Shown here: positions 13,475-25,146 of the stretch, one piece after another | Numbering within the stretch: the first letter of the stretch is position 1 | Layout of the letters: the number at the start of each line of letters is the position of its first letter | Source of the DNA: Marinobacter vinifirmus | GTDB lineage: Bacteria > Pseudomonadota > Gammaproteobacteria > Pseudomonadales > Oleiphilaceae | Length of the DNA: 64,000 bases | Assembly (NCBI RefSeq): GCF_002258215.1 | Contig: NZ_NEFY01000006.1 | Span: 124,001-188,000 of the forward strand | Direction: 5' to 3' | Made by a program: the position numbers and the translations under genes | The notes under the pieces: generated by a model | Databases searched by the model: none | What the model saw: only the letters and a program-made list of their open reading frames with translations | What the model was told of the DNA's origin: nothing

Positions 13475-13489
13475 GGGGGTAACCTGAAT

Positions 13490-14194
13490 ATGTTGGTAAG
13501 CCTGTATCGCTATAATCCGGAAACCGATAATGCCCCTTACATGCAGGATGTCGAAATCGAGCTTCCTGCGGGCAAAGATCTCATGGTTCTGGATGTTCTG
13601 AACCTGGTGAAGGAAAAAGATCCTTCCATGAGCTATCGTCGTTCCTGCCGTGAGGGTGTTTGCGGCTCTGATGGCATGAACATGAACGGCAAGAACGGCC
13701 TGGCTTGTATCACTCCGGTGTCGGATGTGGTCAAGAACAACAAGCTGGTTCTGCGCCCGCTGCCGGGCCTGCCCGTTATCCGTGACCTGGTCGTGGATAT
13801 GAGTCTGTTTTACAAGCAGTACGAGAAAGTGATGCCGTACCTTGTAAACGACAACCCGGCTCCGGCCATTGAGCGCCTGCAGTCGCCGGAAGATCGTGAA
13901 AAGCTGGACGGCCTGTACGAGTGTATTCTGTGTGCATGCTGCTCCACCGCTTGTCCGTCGTTCTGGTGGAACCCTGACAAGTTCATTGGTCCGTCTGGCT
14001 TGCTGCAGGCCTACCGCTTCCTGGCGGACAGCCGCGACACTGCCCAGGCAGAGCGACTGGCGAACCTGGATGACCCGTTCAGCGTCTTCCGCTGCCGCGG
14101 CATCATGAACTGCGTAAGTGTTTGTCCGAAAGGCCTGAACCCCACAAAGGCGATTGGCCATATCCGGAACCTGTTGCTGCAGCGAGCCACCTGA
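13490..14194 (+). CDS. sdhB: Succinate dehydrogenase iron-sulfur subunit SdhB
   Basis: The electron-transfer subunit of complex II, 234 residues, has all cluster ligands. The [2Fe-2S] site is SCREGVCGSDGMN with a later Cys (Cys53, Cys58, Asp61, Cys73). The [4Fe-4S] site is CILCACCSTACP, and the [3Fe-4S] site is CRGIMNCVSVCPKG. GGGGG stands before the ATG, 15 bases after sdhA. It is the last gene of the sdh operon; two hairpins follow before sucA. Confidence 0.97.
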   Translation: MLVSLYRYNPETDNAPYMQDVEIELPAGKDLMVLDVLNLVKEKDPSMSYRRSCREGVCGSDGMNMNGKNGLACITPVSDVVKNNKLVLRPLPGLPVIRDLVVDMSLFYKQYEKVMPYLVNDNPAPAIERLQSPEDREKLDGLYECILCACCSTACPSFWWNPDKFIGPSGLLQAYRFLADSRDTAQAERLANLDDPFSVFRCRGIMNCVSVCPKGLNPTKAIGHIRNLLLQRAT

Positions 14195-14512
14195 CCGGCA
14201 AAATTTGCAGCATCAGCTATACTGGTGCTCTGACACCAGTTAGTACCCTCGAAGGCCTCGCTATATGCGGGGCCTTCAACCAAAGGCTTATAGTCAAAAG
14301 TCTTATCGGGGTGCAAACTTATGCGCGCTGTCTGCTTGGGCTTATCCAGTCTGGCTGATGGCGCAGCTGAGTATAAAAATCACTGGGGACGGAAAACATC
14401 CTTGCAGGGTGTGGTGGCCAAAAGTCATGCCGTAATAACCCGTATTGACTGAGATTTACCCCTGGCCGACCATACTCGCTCCCCCGCACCAGCCCAAGGT
14501 GAGCTATTCAAA
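14195..14512. other. Intergenic region between sdhB and sucA
   Basis: The 318 bases hold two hairpins: ACTGGTG / CACCAGT (14221-14240, 6-base loop) and GAAGGCCTCGC / GCGGGGCCTTC (14251-14278, TATAT loop). Neither has a T-tract, so they look like processing or partial-termination structures. TTGACT at 14445 may be part of a sucA promoter, but the spacing to a -10 (CATACT, 20 bases) is poor. Confidence 0.5.
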
Positions 14513-17350
14513 ATGCACGAAAGCATCATGGAGCAGTTATGGCAGACTTCCCACCTGCAAGGTGGAAATCTGGCCTACGTTGAACAGCTTTTTGAGACCT
14601 ACCTGACAGACCCCAATTCAGTTCCCGAAGAGTGGAGAAGCTACTTCGACAAGCTTCCGAGTGTTGATGGCTATAAAGGCCGCGACATCGTTCACTCGAC
14701 CATCCGCGAACAGTTCGAGCATATCTCACGCAATCAGCGTTTTCTTGCCAGCAGTGGTGTGCCTGCAAGCGCCACGTCAGATGCTGACAAGAAGCAGATC
14801 CGTGTTCTGCAGCTGATTAATGCGTACCGTTTCCGTGGTCACCAGGAATCAAAGCTCGATCCGCTGGGAGTCTGGCAGCGTCAGCCTGTTGAAGATCTCG
14901 AACCCTCGTTCCACGAACTGGGCGAGTCTGACCTGGATCTCGAGTTCCAGACAGGTTCACTGAATTTCGGCTCCGAGACCATGAAGCTCGGAGACATCGT
15001 GCAAGGCTTGCGCCAGACCTATTGCGAAAGCATTGGCGCCGAATATATGCACGTGGTGGATACCCGCATCAAGCGTTGGTTCCAGCAGCGGATGGAGCCA
15101 GTACGCTCCCGCCCTGAGTACGAAGCGGAAACCCGCAAGCACGTGCTCGAGCGTCTCACCGCTGCCGAAGGCCTGGAAAAATATCTGGGCTCCCGTTATC
15201 CGGGCGTCAAGCGTTTTGGCCTGGAAGGCGGCGAGAGCCTGATTCCGTGCCTGGACGAACTGATTCAGCGTGCCGGCTCTTACGGTGCCAAGGAAATCGT
15301 GCTGGGCATGGCACACCGTGGCCGTCTGAACGTGTTGATAAACACCCTGGGCAAGAATCCGAAGGAACTGTTTGACGAGTTCGAGGGCAAGAAGCTCGCG
15401 GATTCCGGCTCCGGTGACGTGAAATACCACCAGGGCTTCTCCTCCAACGTGATGACTCCGGGCGGCGAAGTGCACCTGGCAATGGCATTCAACCCGTCAC
15501 ACCTGGAAATCGTATCTCCGGTGGTTGAGGGTTCTGTCCGTGCCCGCCAGGATCGTCGTGGCGATACCGACGGCAGCACTGTGCTTCCGATCGTTATGCA
15601 CGGCGACGCGGCCTTTGCCGGGCAGGGCGTTGTGATGGAAACCTTCCAGATGTCCCAGACCCGGGGCTTCGGTGTAGGTGGTACCATCCACATCGTCATC
15701 AACAACCAGGTTGGCTTTACCACCAGCAAGCAGGAAGACGCCCGTTCTACCGAGTACTGTACCGATGTGGCGAAAATGGTTCAGGCGCCGATTCTGCACG
15801 TGAATGCAGACGACCCAGAAGCCGTGCTGTTTGTAACCCAGATGGCCATGGACTACCGCAACGAGTTCAAGCGGGACGTGGTTATCGATCTGGTTTGCTA
15901 CCGTCGTCGCGGCCACAACGAGGCCGACGAGCCGGCAGCAACCCAGCCGCTGATGTACGACAAGATTCGTAAGCTGAAAACCACCCGCGCCCTGTATGCG
16001 GACCAGCTGGTTGAAGCCGGTGTGATCAGCGAAGACGAAGCCAAGCAGATGGAGAACGACTACCGTGACGCACTCGACAAGGGTGAGCACGTGGTCAAGT
16101 CACTGGTCAAAGAGCCCAACAAAGAGCTCTACGTTGACTGGACTCCGTACTTGGGCCACGAGTGGACGGCCAAGTGCAAGACCAGCGTTGCCCTGAAAAC
16201 CGTCCAGAAACTGGGCAAGAAGCTGACCCAGGTTCCGGAAGGCTTCAGCATCCAGCGCCAGGTTTCCAAGATCGTTAACGATCGGGAAAAGATGACTGCC
16301 GGTGCCCTGTCCATGAACTGGGGCTATGGCGAGATGATGGCTTACGCCACTTTGCTGAACGAAGGTCACCCGATCCGTCTGACCGGCCAGGACGTTGGCC
16401 GTGGTACCTTCTCGCACCGCCACGCGGTACTGCACAATCAGAAGGATGGCTCTACCCACGTTGCGCTGAAAGAGCTGGCCGAAGACCAGCCAAAGTTCGA
16501 AATCTATGACTCGCTGCTGTCTGAAGAAGCGGTTATGGCCTTCGAATACGGCTACAGCACCACCACGCCAAACGCACTGATTGTTTGGGAAGCCCAGTTC
16601 GGTGACTTCGCCAACGGTGCCCAGGTGGTAATTGACCAGTTCCTGACCAGTGGCGAGCACAAGTGGGGCCGTCTGTGTGGCCTGACCCTGCTGCTGCCGC
16701 ATGGCTACGAAGGGCAGGGGCCGGAGCACAGCTCTGCGCGCCTGGAGCGTTTCCTGCAGCTTTGTGCCGAGCACAATATCCAGGTCTGCGTGCCCACCAC
16801 GCCGTCCCAGGTATTCCACATGCTGCGCCGCCAGGTGAAGCGCCCGCTGCGTAAGCCGCTGGTTGCGATTACACCGAAGAGCCTGCTGCGTCACAAAGAG
16901 GCGATCTCCGGCCTGGATGACCTGACCTCAGGTACCTTCCAGACAGTACTGCCCGAGAAAGAACCTTCTGATCCGAAGAAAGTCACCCGTGTGATCATGT
17001 GTAGCGGCAAAGTCTACTATGATCTTCTGGAGAAGAAGAAAGCGGACGAGCGTGACGATGTGGCCATCGTTCGCCTCGAGCAGTTGTATCCGTTCCCGGC
17101 AGACGATCTGGACGAAATTCTGGGCCAGTACACCAAGCTCAAGAGCGCGGTCTGGTGTCAGGAAGAGCCTATGAACCAGGGCGCCTGGTACTGCAGTCAG
17201 CACCACATGCGGCACGCACTGCAGCGCCTGAACCCGAAACTGCACCTTGAGTACGCCGGTCGTGATGCTTCTGCTGCTCCTGCCTGTGGACACATGTCTG
17301 TTCACATCGAAGAGCAGAAGAAACTGGTTAACGACGCGTTTGGAATCTGA
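14513..17350 (+). CDS. sucA: 2-oxoglutarate dehydrogenase E1 component SucA
   Basis: This thiamine-diphosphate enzyme decarboxylates 2-oxoglutarate and transfers the succinyl group to the lipoyl domain of SucB. The 945 residues are the full family length. The N-terminal E2-interaction segment carries the LAYVEQLFETYL pattern, followed by GMAHRGRLNVL and GDAAFAGQG (ThDP/Mg region), then RRRGHNEADEP and the transketolase pyrimidine-binding part (GQDVGRGTFSHRHA). The frame starts MHESIMEQLW; AAGGTGAG precedes the ATG. It is the first gene of sucAB-lpd. Confidence 0.97.
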   Translation: MHESIMEQLWQTSHLQGGNLAYVEQLFETYLTDPNSVPEEWRSYFDKLPSVDGYKGRDIVHSTIREQFEHISRNQRFLASSGVPASATSDADKKQIRVLQLINAYRFRGHQESKLDPLGVWQRQPVEDLEPSFHELGESDLDLEFQTGSLNFGSETMKLGDIVQGLRQTYCESIGAEYMHVVDTRIKRWFQQRMEPVRSRPEYEAETRKHVLERLTAAEGLEKYLGSRYPGVKRFGLEGGESLIPCLDELIQRAGSYGAKEIVLGMAHRGRLNVLINTLGKNPKELFDEFEGKKLADSGSGDVKYHQGFSSNVMTPGGEVHLAMAFNPSHLEIVSPVVEGSVRARQDRRGDTDGSTVLPIVMHGDAAFAGQGVVMETFQMSQTRGFGVGGTIHIVINNQVGFTTSKQEDARSTEYCTDVAKMVQAPILHVNADDPEAVLFVTQMAMDYRNEFKRDVVIDLVCYRRRGHNEADEPAATQPLMYDKIRKLKTTRALYADQLVEAGVISEDEAKQMENDYRDALDKGEHVVKSLVKEPNKELYVDWTPYLGHEWTAKCKTSVALKTVQKLGKKLTQVPEGFSIQRQVSKIVNDREKMTAGALSMNWGYGEMMAYATLLNEGHPIRLTGQDVGRGTFSHRHAVLHNQKDGSTHVALKELAEDQPKFEIYDSLLSEEAVMAFEYGYSTTTPNALIVWEAQFGDFANGAQVVIDQFLTSGEHKWGRLCGLTLLLPHGYEGQGPEHSSARLERFLQLCAEHNIQVCVPTTPSQVFHMLRRQVKRPLRKPLVAITPKSLLRHKEAISGLDDLTSGTFQTVLPEKEPSDPKKVTRVIMCSGKVYYDLLEKKKADERDDVAIVRLEQLYPFPADDLDEILGQYTKLKSAVWCQEEPMNQGAWYCSQHHMRHALQRLNPKLHLEYAGRDASAAPACGHMSVHIEEQKKLVNDAFGI

Positions 17351-17375
17351 CGAGCTACCGAACTAAGGATTTGTA

Positions 17376-18590
17376 ATGTCAACTGAGATTAAAGCCCCCG
17401 TTTTCCCTGAGTCGGTTGCCGAAGGCACCGTCGCGACCTGGCACAAGCAGCCCGGCGAAGCCTGTTCCCGTGACGAGCTGATTGTCGATATTGAAACCGA
17501 CAAGGTTGTGCTTGAAGTGGTTGCACCGGCTGATGGTGTGATTGAAGAAATTGTGAAAGGCGAAGGCGACACCTGCGAAAGCGGTGAAGTGATCGGCCGA
17601 TTCAAGGAAGGCGCCGCAGGCGAGTCCAAGCCTGCTGAAAGCAAGCCGGAAGCCAAGGCCGAAGCGCCCAAGGAAGAAGCCGCTGCTTCCTCCGGCGACG
17701 CTATCCTGAGCCCGGCTGCCCGCAAGCTGGCCGAAGAGAACAACGTTGATCCGGCTGCTGTAAAGGGCACCGGTAAAGACGGTCGTGTTACCAAGGAAGA
17801 CGTTCAGAACCACGTAGACAGCAACAAATCTTCCGGTGCTGCCGCTGCCAAGCCGGCCGCTGCTCCGGCGCTGGACGTTGCCCAGGGCGAGCGCGCCGAG
17901 AAGCGCGTTCCGATGACCCGCCTGCGTGCCAGCATCGCCAAGCGCCTGGTGGATGCCCAGCAGACCGCCGCTATGCTGACCACGTTCAACGAAGTGAACA
18001 TGGCTCCGATCATGGAACTGCGCAAGCAGTACCAGGAAAGCTTTGTGAAGCGCCACGGCATCAAGCTTGGCTTCATGTCTTTCTTCACCAAGGCAGCGAC
18101 CGAAGCCCTGAAGCGCTTCCCGGCTGTTAACGCGTCCATCGATGGTAACGACATGGTTTACCACGGTTACCAGGACGTAGGCGTAGCCGTATCTACTGAC
18201 CGTGGCCTGGTTGTACCGGTTCTGCGTGACACCGACGCCATGGGCCTGGCCGACATCGAGAAGAAGATTGTCGAGTACGGCACCAAGGCGAAAGACGGCA
18301 AGCTGGGCATCGAAGAGATGACCGGCGGCACCTTCACCATCACCAACGGTGGTATTTTCGGTTCCCTGATCTCCACACCGATCCTGAACCCGCCGCAGAC
18401 TGCGATTCTGGGCATGCACAAGATCCAGGAGCGCCCGATGGCGGTGAACGGCAAGGTTGAAATCCTGCCGATGATGTACCTCGCGCTGTCATACGACCAC
18501 CGTATGATCGACGGTAAGGAAGCGGTGCAGTTCCTGGTTGCGATCAAGGAAATGCTGGAAGACCCGGCCCGTATCCTGCTGGACGTGTAA
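17376..18590 (+). CDS. sucB: Dihydrolipoyllysine succinyltransferase E2 SucB
   Basis: The core of the 2-oxoglutarate dehydrogenase complex transfers succinyl groups to CoA. The 404 residues comprise a lipoyl domain with the lipoylated lysine in [10 protein letters not shown] (Lys43), an Ala/Glu/Pro/Lys-rich linker, and a peripheral subunit-binding domain ([15 protein letters not shown], about 110-125). A second linker and the catalytic domain ending in SYDHRMIDG, with the active-site His, complete it. Only one lipoyl domain is present, which is normal for SucB. It begins 25 bases after sucA. Confidence 0.97.
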   Translation: MSTEIKAPVFPESVAEGTVATWHKQPGEACSRDELIVDIETDKVVLEVVAPADGVIEEIVKGEGDTCESGEVIGRFKEGAAGESKPAESKPEAKAEAPKEEAAASSGDAILSPAARKLAEENNVDPAAVKGTGKDGRVTKEDVQNHVDSNKSSGAAAAKPAAAPALDVAQGERAEKRVPMTRLRASIAKRLVDAQQTAAMLTTFNEVNMAPIMELRKQYQESFVKRHGIKLGFMSFFTKAATEALKRFPAVNASIDGNDMVYHGYQDVGVAVSTDRGLVVPVLRDTDAMGLADIEKKIVEYGTKAKDGKLGIEEMTGGTFTITNGGIFGSLISTPILNPPQTAILGMHKIQERPMAVNGKVEILPMMYLALSYDHRMIDGKEAVQFLVAIKEMLEDPARILLDV

Positions 18591-18595
18591 GCTGA

Positions 18596-20068
<1,473 letters not shown>

Positions 20069-20083
20069 TTCGTTATCGGATTG

Positions 20084-20109
20084 AGCGGGGCGCCTTTTGG
20101 CGCCCCGCT
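20084..20109 (+). terminator. Hairpin between lpdA and sucC
   Basis: A very GC-rich stem AGCGGGGCGCC / GGCGCCCCGCT with a small loop starts 15 bases after the lpdA stop. There is no T-tract, so it may be an mRNA 3' stabiliser or partial terminator rather than a full stop. Confidence 0.5.
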
Positions 20110-20162
20110 GCCGGTTACTCTCCGTACGTGGTTATCATCCATCTAAAGACGGGACATTAACT

Positions 20163-21329
20163 ATGAATTTGCACGAATATCAGGGCAAACAGCTTTTCGC
20201 TGAATATGGCCTGCCGGTATCCCAGGGCATCGCCTGCGATACTCCTCAAGAAGCTGTTGACGCTGCCACTGAAATTGGCGGTGACGCATGGGTTGTCAAA
20301 GCACAGGTTCACGCTGGTGGCCGTGGTAAGGCCGGCGGTGTAAAGCTGGTTAAAGACAAAGAAGAAATCCGTGCCTTCGCACAGAACTGGCTGGGCAAAA
20401 ACCTGGTAACTTACCAGACTGACGAAAACGGCCAGCCGGTCAGCAAGATTCTGGTTGAATCCCTCACCGACATCGACCAGGAGCTGTACCTGGGCGCGGT
20501 TGTTGACCGTGGCACCCGTCGTATCGTTTTCATGGCCTCTACTGAAGGCGGCGTGGAAATCGAGAAAGTTGCCGAAGAAACTCCTGAAAAGATCCTGAAG
20601 GCCGAAATCGATCCGCTGGTAGGCGCTCAGCCTTACCAGGGCCGCGAGCTGGCATTCAAACTGGGTCTGGAAGGCAAGCAGATCGGTCAGTTCACCAAGA
20701 TTTTCCTGGGCCTGGCCAAGCTGTTTGAAGAGTGTGACCTGGCTCTGGTTGAGATCAACCCGCTGGTTATCACTCCGGCTGGCGACCTGCACTGCCTGGA
20801 CGCCAAGCTCGGTGTAGACGGCAACGCCCTGTACCGTCAGAAGAAAATCCACGACATGCGCGATCCTTCCCAGGAAGACGCCCGTGAAGCCGAAGCGGCC
20901 AAGTGGGAACTGAACTACGTAGCCCTGGAAGGCAACATCGGTTGTATGGTTAACGGTGCGGGCCTGGCCATGGGTACCATGGACATCATCAAACTCGCCG
21001 GCGGCCAGCCTGCCAACTTCCTGGACGTAGGTGGCGGCGCGACCAAAGAGCGCGTTACTGAAGCGTTCAAGATCATCCTGTCTGACGAGGCAGTGCAAGC
21101 CGTTCTGGTTAACATCTTCGGTGGTATCGTTCGCTGCGACATGATCGCTGAAGGCATCATCGGTGCCGTTAAAGAAGTAGGCGTTAAAGTGCCGGTTGTG
21201 GTTCGTCTGGAAGGCAACAACGCTGACCTGGGCGCCAAGGTTCTGGCCGAAAGTGGCCTGAACATCATCGCCGCCACCAGCCTGGCGGATGCCGCAGAGC
21301 AAGTCGTTAAAGCCGCAGGGGGTAAATAA
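20163..21329 (+). CDS. sucC: Succinyl-CoA synthetase subunit beta SucC
   Basis: The ADP-forming beta subunit makes ATP (or GTP) from succinyl-CoA together with SucD. The 388 residues start [12 protein letters not shown], the invariant family start, so the in-frame extension upstream to 20097 is rejected. The ATP-grasp domain ([17 protein letters not shown], about 45-60) and the C-terminal CoA-ligase domain ([23 protein letters not shown]) are complete. GACGGGAC stands upstream. The stop overlaps the sucD start (TAATG). Confidence 0.97.
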   Translation: MNLHEYQGKQLFAEYGLPVSQGIACDTPQEAVDAATEIGGDAWVVKAQVHAGGRGKAGGVKLVKDKEEIRAFAQNWLGKNLVTYQTDENGQPVSKILVESLTDIDQELYLGAVVDRGTRRIVFMASTEGGVEIEKVAEETPEKILKAEIDPLVGAQPYQGRELAFKLGLEGKQIGQFTKIFLGLAKLFEECDLALVEINPLVITPAGDLHCLDAKLGVDGNALYRQKKIHDMRDPSQEDAREAEAAKWELNYVALEGNIGCMVNGAGLAMGTMDIIKLAGGQPANFLDVGGGATKERVTEAFKIILSDEAVQAVLVNIFGGIVRCDMIAEGIIGAVKEVGVKVPVVVRLEGNNADLGAKVLAESGLNIIAATSLADAAEQVVKAAGGK

Positions 21330-22201
21330 TGAGCATCCTGATCAACAAAGACACCAAGGTTATCTGCCAGGGCTTTACCGGCGCACAGGGTACTTTCCAC
21401 TCTGAGCAAGCCATTGCCTACGGCACCAAGATGGTTGGCGGTGTAAGCCCGGGTAAGGGCGGTACCGAGCACCTGGGTCTGCCGGTGTTCAACACCGTTC
21501 GTGACGCCGTAGAAAAGACCGGTGCAGAAGCCACCGTTATCTACGTACCGGCTCCGTTCTGTAAAGACGCCATCATTGAAGCAGCCGATGCCGGCATCAA
21601 GCTGATCGTATGTATCACTGAAGGCATCCCGACCATCGACATGCTGTACGCCAAGGAATACGTTGATCGTGCCGGCGTTCGCATGATTGGTCCGAACTGC
21701 CCGGGTGTAATCACTCCGGACGAGTGCAAGATCGGCATCATGCCTGGCCATATCCACAAGAAGGGTAAGGTTGGCATCGTATCCCGCTCCGGCACCCTGA
21801 CTTACGAAGCCGTGAAGCAGACGACTGACTATGGCTTTGGCCAGTCTACCTGTATCGGTATCGGTGGTGACCCGATTCCTGGCTCCAACTTCATCGATAT
21901 TCTGGCCCTGCTGCAGGAAGATCCGGAAACCGAAGCTATCGTAATGATCGGTGAGATCGGTGGTACTGCCGAAGAAGAAGCGGCTGCGTTCATCAAAGAG
22001 AACGTAACCAAGCCGGTGGTTTCCTACATTGCCGGTGTTACTGCACCTCCAGGCAAGCGTATGGGTCACGCGGGCGCCATCATCTCTGGTGGTAAGGGTA
22101 CTGCAGACGAGAAGTTTGCCGCCCTGGAAGACGCCGGCGTTAAAACCGTGCGCAGCCTGGCCGAAATCGGCAAGGCCCTGAAGGAAGTGACTGGCTGGTA
22201 A
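21329..22201 (+). CDS. sucD: Succinyl-CoA synthetase subunit alpha SucD
   Basis: The alpha subunit binds CoA and carries the phosphohistidine intermediate. The 290 residues start [18 protein letters not shown]. The CoA-binding domain contains GGVSPGKGG, and the phosphorylated histidine is in [12 protein letters not shown] (His247). The ATG overlaps the sucC stop by one base, which is typical coupling for equimolar subunits. A strong terminator follows at 22226. Confidence 0.97.
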   Translation: MSILINKDTKVICQGFTGAQGTFHSEQAIAYGTKMVGGVSPGKGGTEHLGLPVFNTVRDAVEKTGAEATVIYVPAPFCKDAIIEAADAGIKLIVCITEGIPTIDMLYAKEYVDRAGVRMIGPNCPGVITPDECKIGIMPGHIHKKGKVGIVSRSGTLTYEAVKQTTDYGFGQSTCIGIGGDPIPGSNFIDILALLQEDPETEAIVMIGEIGGTAEEEAAAFIKENVTKPVVSYIAGVTAPPGKRMGHAGAIISGGKGTADEKFAALEDAGVKTVRSLAEIGKALKEVTGW

Positions 22202-22225
22202 TCAGTCCGGTTTCAAGCCTTTAAC

Positions 22226-22262
22226 AAAACCCCCGGATTCGCGAGAATTCCGGGGGTTTTGC
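22226..22262 (+). terminator. Terminator of sucCD
   Basis: Stem AAAACCCCCGGA / TCCGGGGGTTTT with a loop of about 11 bases ends in a T-run, 25 bases after the sucD stop. Confidence 0.9.
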
Positions 22263-22293
22263 GTTATGTTGCCAGGCTTTTGATTCGCTTTGC

Positions 22294-22322
22294 TTAACGC
22301 AGGGCAGTGTTGCGTCTATAAT
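22294..22322 (+). promoter_or_regulatory. Sigma-70 promoter of trpS
   Basis: TTAACG (22294-22299), a 17-base spacer and a perfect TATAAT (22317-22322) lie about 80 bases before the trpS start. Confidence 0.65.
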
Positions 22323-22403
22323 GCCCGGTCAGCCCGTTTTCCGTGGCCGTATGTATTCTGGCCGAAACGGGCACTTTATAAACAGAAAGAAGGAGTTCGT
22401 GCT

Positions 22404-23618
22404 TTGAGTTCTGTCGATTCCCAGCAAAGAGTGTTGTCCGGCATGCGTCCGACCGGCAAGCTGCACCTCGGCCACTACCACGGTGTGCTGAAAAACTGGG
22501 TCAAGCTCCAGCACGAGTATGAGTGCTTCTTCTTCGTCGCAGACTGGCATGCTTTGACCACCCAGTACGACGACACCTCCGGCATCGAACAAAGCGTTTG
22601 GGACATGGTCATCGACTGGCTGGCCGCCGGCGTGAACCCGGGTTCCTCAACCATGTTCATTCAGTCCCAGGTGCCGGAACACGCTGAGTTGCACCTCCTG
22701 TTGTCGATGATCACGCCGCTGGGCTGGCTCGAGCGTATTCCAACCTACAAAGACCAGCAGGAAAAGCTCAAGGAAAAGGATCTCGCCACCTATGGTTTTC
22801 TGGGTTACCCACTGCTGCAGACAGCGGATATCCTGATGTATCGTGCCGGTAAAGTGCCAGTCGGCGCAGACCAGGTTTCCCATGTGGAGATTACCCGGGA
22901 AATCGCCCGTCGCTTTAACCATATCTACGGTCGGGAGCCCAACTTCGAAGAGCTTTCGGAAGCGGCCATCGTCAAGATGGGCAAGAAGAACGCCAAGCTT
23001 TACCGCAACCTGAAGAAACGTTACCAGGAAGAGGGCGATGTGGAAGCCCTGGAAACGGCCCGGGCACTGTTGAAAGAGCAGCAGAATATTTCCCTGGGCG
23101 ATCGCGAGCGGCTTTATGGCTACATCGAAGGCGGCGGCAAGGTGATTCTGCCTGAGCCCCAGCCGCTGCTGACCCCGGAATCCAAGATGCCGGGGCTGGA
23201 CGGACAGAAGATGTCCAAGTCCTACAACAACTACATCGGCCTGCGGGAAGAGCCGGACAGCGTGGCGCAGAAAATTCGCACCATGCAGACCGACCCGCAG
23301 CGGGTGCGCCGTACCGACCCTGGCGAACCGGAGAAGTGCCCGGTTTGGGGCATGCACAAGGTGTACTCAGACGAGAAGACCTGCCAGTGGGTACAGGAAG
23401 GCTGCCGCAGTGCCGGTATTGGCTGCCTGGATTGCAAGAAACCGCTGATCGATTCCATTATCGAAGAGCAGAAACCGCTGCACGAGCGGGCCAGGGAGTA
23501 TGAGGGCAACCCGGACCTGGTTCGCTCCATCCTTGAAGAAGGGCGTGAGCAGGCCCGTGATGCGGCCCGCGATACCCTTGAGGAAGTCCGCGCGGCCATG
23601 GGGCTCAGTTACCGCTGA
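22404..23618 (+). CDS. trpS: Tryptophan--tRNA ligase TrpS
   Basis: This class Ic aminoacyl-tRNA synthetase charges tRNA-Trp. I place the start at the TTG at 22404, because AAGGAG lies eight bases upstream and the protein then opens MSSVDSQQRVLSGMRPTG, the family N-terminus. The frame is open further upstream but reads unlike TrpS. The 404 residues hold the HIGH-type motif HLGH (21-24) and KMSKS (269-273). This is longer than the roughly 330-residue enteric form because of an insertion of about 60 residues between them (around 175-240), as in other long-form TrpS. It probably heads a transcript with scpA and scpB. Confidence 0.93.
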   Translation: MSSVDSQQRVLSGMRPTGKLHLGHYHGVLKNWVKLQHEYECFFFVADWHALTTQYDDTSGIEQSVWDMVIDWLAAGVNPGSSTMFIQSQVPEHAELHLLLSMITPLGWLERIPTYKDQQEKLKEKDLATYGFLGYPLLQTADILMYRAGKVPVGADQVSHVEITREIARRFNHIYGREPNFEELSEAAIVKMGKKNAKLYRNLKKRYQEEGDVEALETARALLKEQQNISLGDRERLYGYIEGGGKVILPEPQPLLTPESKMPGLDGQKMSKSYNNYIGLREEPDSVAQKIRTMQTDPQRVRRTDPGEPEKCPVWGMHKVYSDEKTCQWVQEGCRSAGIGCLDCKKPLIDSIIEEQKPLHERAREYEGNPDLVRSILEEGREQARDAARDTLEEVRAAMGLSYR

Positions 23619-23654
23619 GCCAGGCCGGGCAACCCCGACCAGAGGTGAAAAGGT

Positions 23655-24482
23655 ATGACGGACGAAAGCACGGAAGTAGCTGACGCCCCGGCGGATACCC
23701 CGGTGCAGGAACCCCTTGCACGGGTGTCTGGCAAGCCCCTGGTCGACCTGCCGAAAGATCTCTACATTCCACCGGATGCACTGGCAGTTTTCCTGGAGGC
23801 CTTTGAGGGGCCCCTGGATTTACTGTTGTACCTGATTCGCCGCCAGAACATGAACATTCTGGATATCGACGTCAGCGAAATCACCCGGCAGTACATGGAT
23901 TACATCGGTGCCGTGGAAGCCATGCGCTTCGAACTGGCGGCGGAGTACCTGGTGATGGCCGCCACCCTGGCGGAGATCAAGTCCCGGATGCTGCTTCCTC
24001 GCCAGGAAACTGACGATGAGGATGATATCGATCCCAGGGCAGAGCTGATCCGCAGGCTGCAGCAATACGAGCGGTTCAAGCAGGCGGCAGAAGATATCGA
24101 CGAAATGCCCCGCATGGAGCGGGACACCTTTGCCGGTTCTGCCGCACTGCCGAAGCTGCCGTCGTCCCAGCCGCACCCGGATGTCGATATGAGGGAGCTT
24201 CTGCTGGCACTGCGTGGTGTACTGCAACGGGCCGACCTGTTTACCAGCCACCATGTGGAGAGAGAACGGCTGTCTACCCGGGAACGCATGTCCCATATCC
24301 TGGCCAGCCTTCAGGGAGACCGGTTCGTGACCTTCGAAAGCCTGTTCACCATCGAAGAAGGCCGGCTTGGTGTGGTGGTAACCTTTCTGGCAACGCTGGA
24401 ACTGGTCAAGGAACAGCTGATTGAAATTGTGCAGGCAGAGGTTCTCGGGTCCATTCACGTGCGCGCCCGTGCTGCCAGCTAA
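23655..24482 (+). CDS. scpA: Segregation and condensation protein ScpA
   Basis: This kleisin subunit of the SMC-ScpAB condensin bridges the SMC heads. The 275 residues have an acidic N-terminal extension, then the diagnostic FEGPLDLLLYLIRRQNMNILDIDVS segment (about 50-74), a helical linker with LAEIKSRMLLP, and the C-terminal winged helix that contacts the SMC cap (RLGVVVTFLATLELVKE). AGAGGTG and AAAGG precede the ATG. It is 15 bases upstream of scpB; smc itself lies 2.4 kb downstream on the same strand. Confidence 0.95.
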   Translation: MTDESTEVADAPADTPVQEPLARVSGKPLVDLPKDLYIPPDALAVFLEAFEGPLDLLLYLIRRQNMNILDIDVSEITRQYMDYIGAVEAMRFELAAEYLVMAATLAEIKSRMLLPRQETDDEDDIDPRAELIRRLQQYERFKQAAEDIDEMPRMERDTFAGSAALPKLPSSQPHPDVDMRELLLALRGVLQRADLFTSHHVERERLSTRERMSHILASLQGDRFVTFESLFTIEEGRLGVVVTFLATLELVKEQLIEIVQAEVLGSIHVRARAAS

Positions 24483-24497
24483 CGGAAATCTGGAGCC

Positions 24498-25109
24498 ATG
24501 AACGAAGAACAGTTGGACCGCATTCGTTGTATCACCGAGGCCGCCCTGCTGGCCGCCGGAAAGCCCCTGTCGCTGGATCAGCTCCGGGAGCTGTTCGACG
24601 AAGGCGATCGCCCGGCCCGGCAGGTTATGGAGCACGTGCTGGTTCTGCTGGAACAGTCCTGTGAAGGCCGCGGATTCGAGTTGAAGAAAGTTGCCAGCGG
24701 TTACCGGTTGCAGGTTAGGGAAGAGTTCGCGCCCTGGGTTGGCCGGCTGTTCGAGGAAAAGCCGCAGCGGTATTCCCGGGCGTTGCTGGAAACCCTGGCA
24801 CTGATTGCCTACCGGCAACCGATTACCCGGGGCGAGATTGAAGAAATCCGTGGCGTTACGGTAAGCAGCAATATCATTCGTACCCTGCTTGAGCGAGAGT
24901 GGGTGCGGGTAGTGGGCCATCGCGATGTGCCGGGCAGGCCGGCCATGTATGCCACCACCCGACAATTTCTTGATTATTTCAACCTGACCGGGCTCGATGA
25001 GTTGCCTCCGTTGTCGGAAGTGCGGGATCTCGAAGAGATCGGTCGGGAGATAGAACGCAATATGCAGGGCGAAATCGAACTCGATGCGCCCGACCAGACA
25101 CTTCACTGA
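24498..25109 (+). CDS. scpB: Segregation and condensation protein ScpB
   Basis: This is the kite subunit that binds ScpA as a dimer. The 203 residues form two winged-helix domains. The first is ITEAALLAAGKPLSLDQLRELF; the second contains the family signature LALIAYRQPITRGEIEEIRGV (about 96-116). The last 30 residues are acidic. TCTGGAG precedes the ATG. It lies between scpA and rluB, the usual arrangement in gammaproteobacteria and many other bacteria. Confidence 0.95.
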   Translation: MNEEQLDRIRCITEAALLAAGKPLSLDQLRELFDEGDRPARQVMEHVLVLLEQSCEGRGFELKKVASGYRLQVREEFAPWVGRLFEEKPQRYSRALLETLALIAYRQPITRGEIEEIRGVTVSSNIIRTLLEREWVRVVGHRDVPGRPAMYATTRQFLDYFNLTGLDELPPLSEVRDLEEIGREIERNMQGEIELDAPDQTLH

Positions 25110-25146
25110 TGCCACCGGCATCAGCTATTCAGTAAGGATGTAATAC

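Noticed and set aside
12215-14161. A 648-codon open frame antisense to sdhA and sdhB
   Set aside because: It spans two well-conserved genes on the other strand and shows no recognisable domain; long antisense frames are expected from the codon bias.
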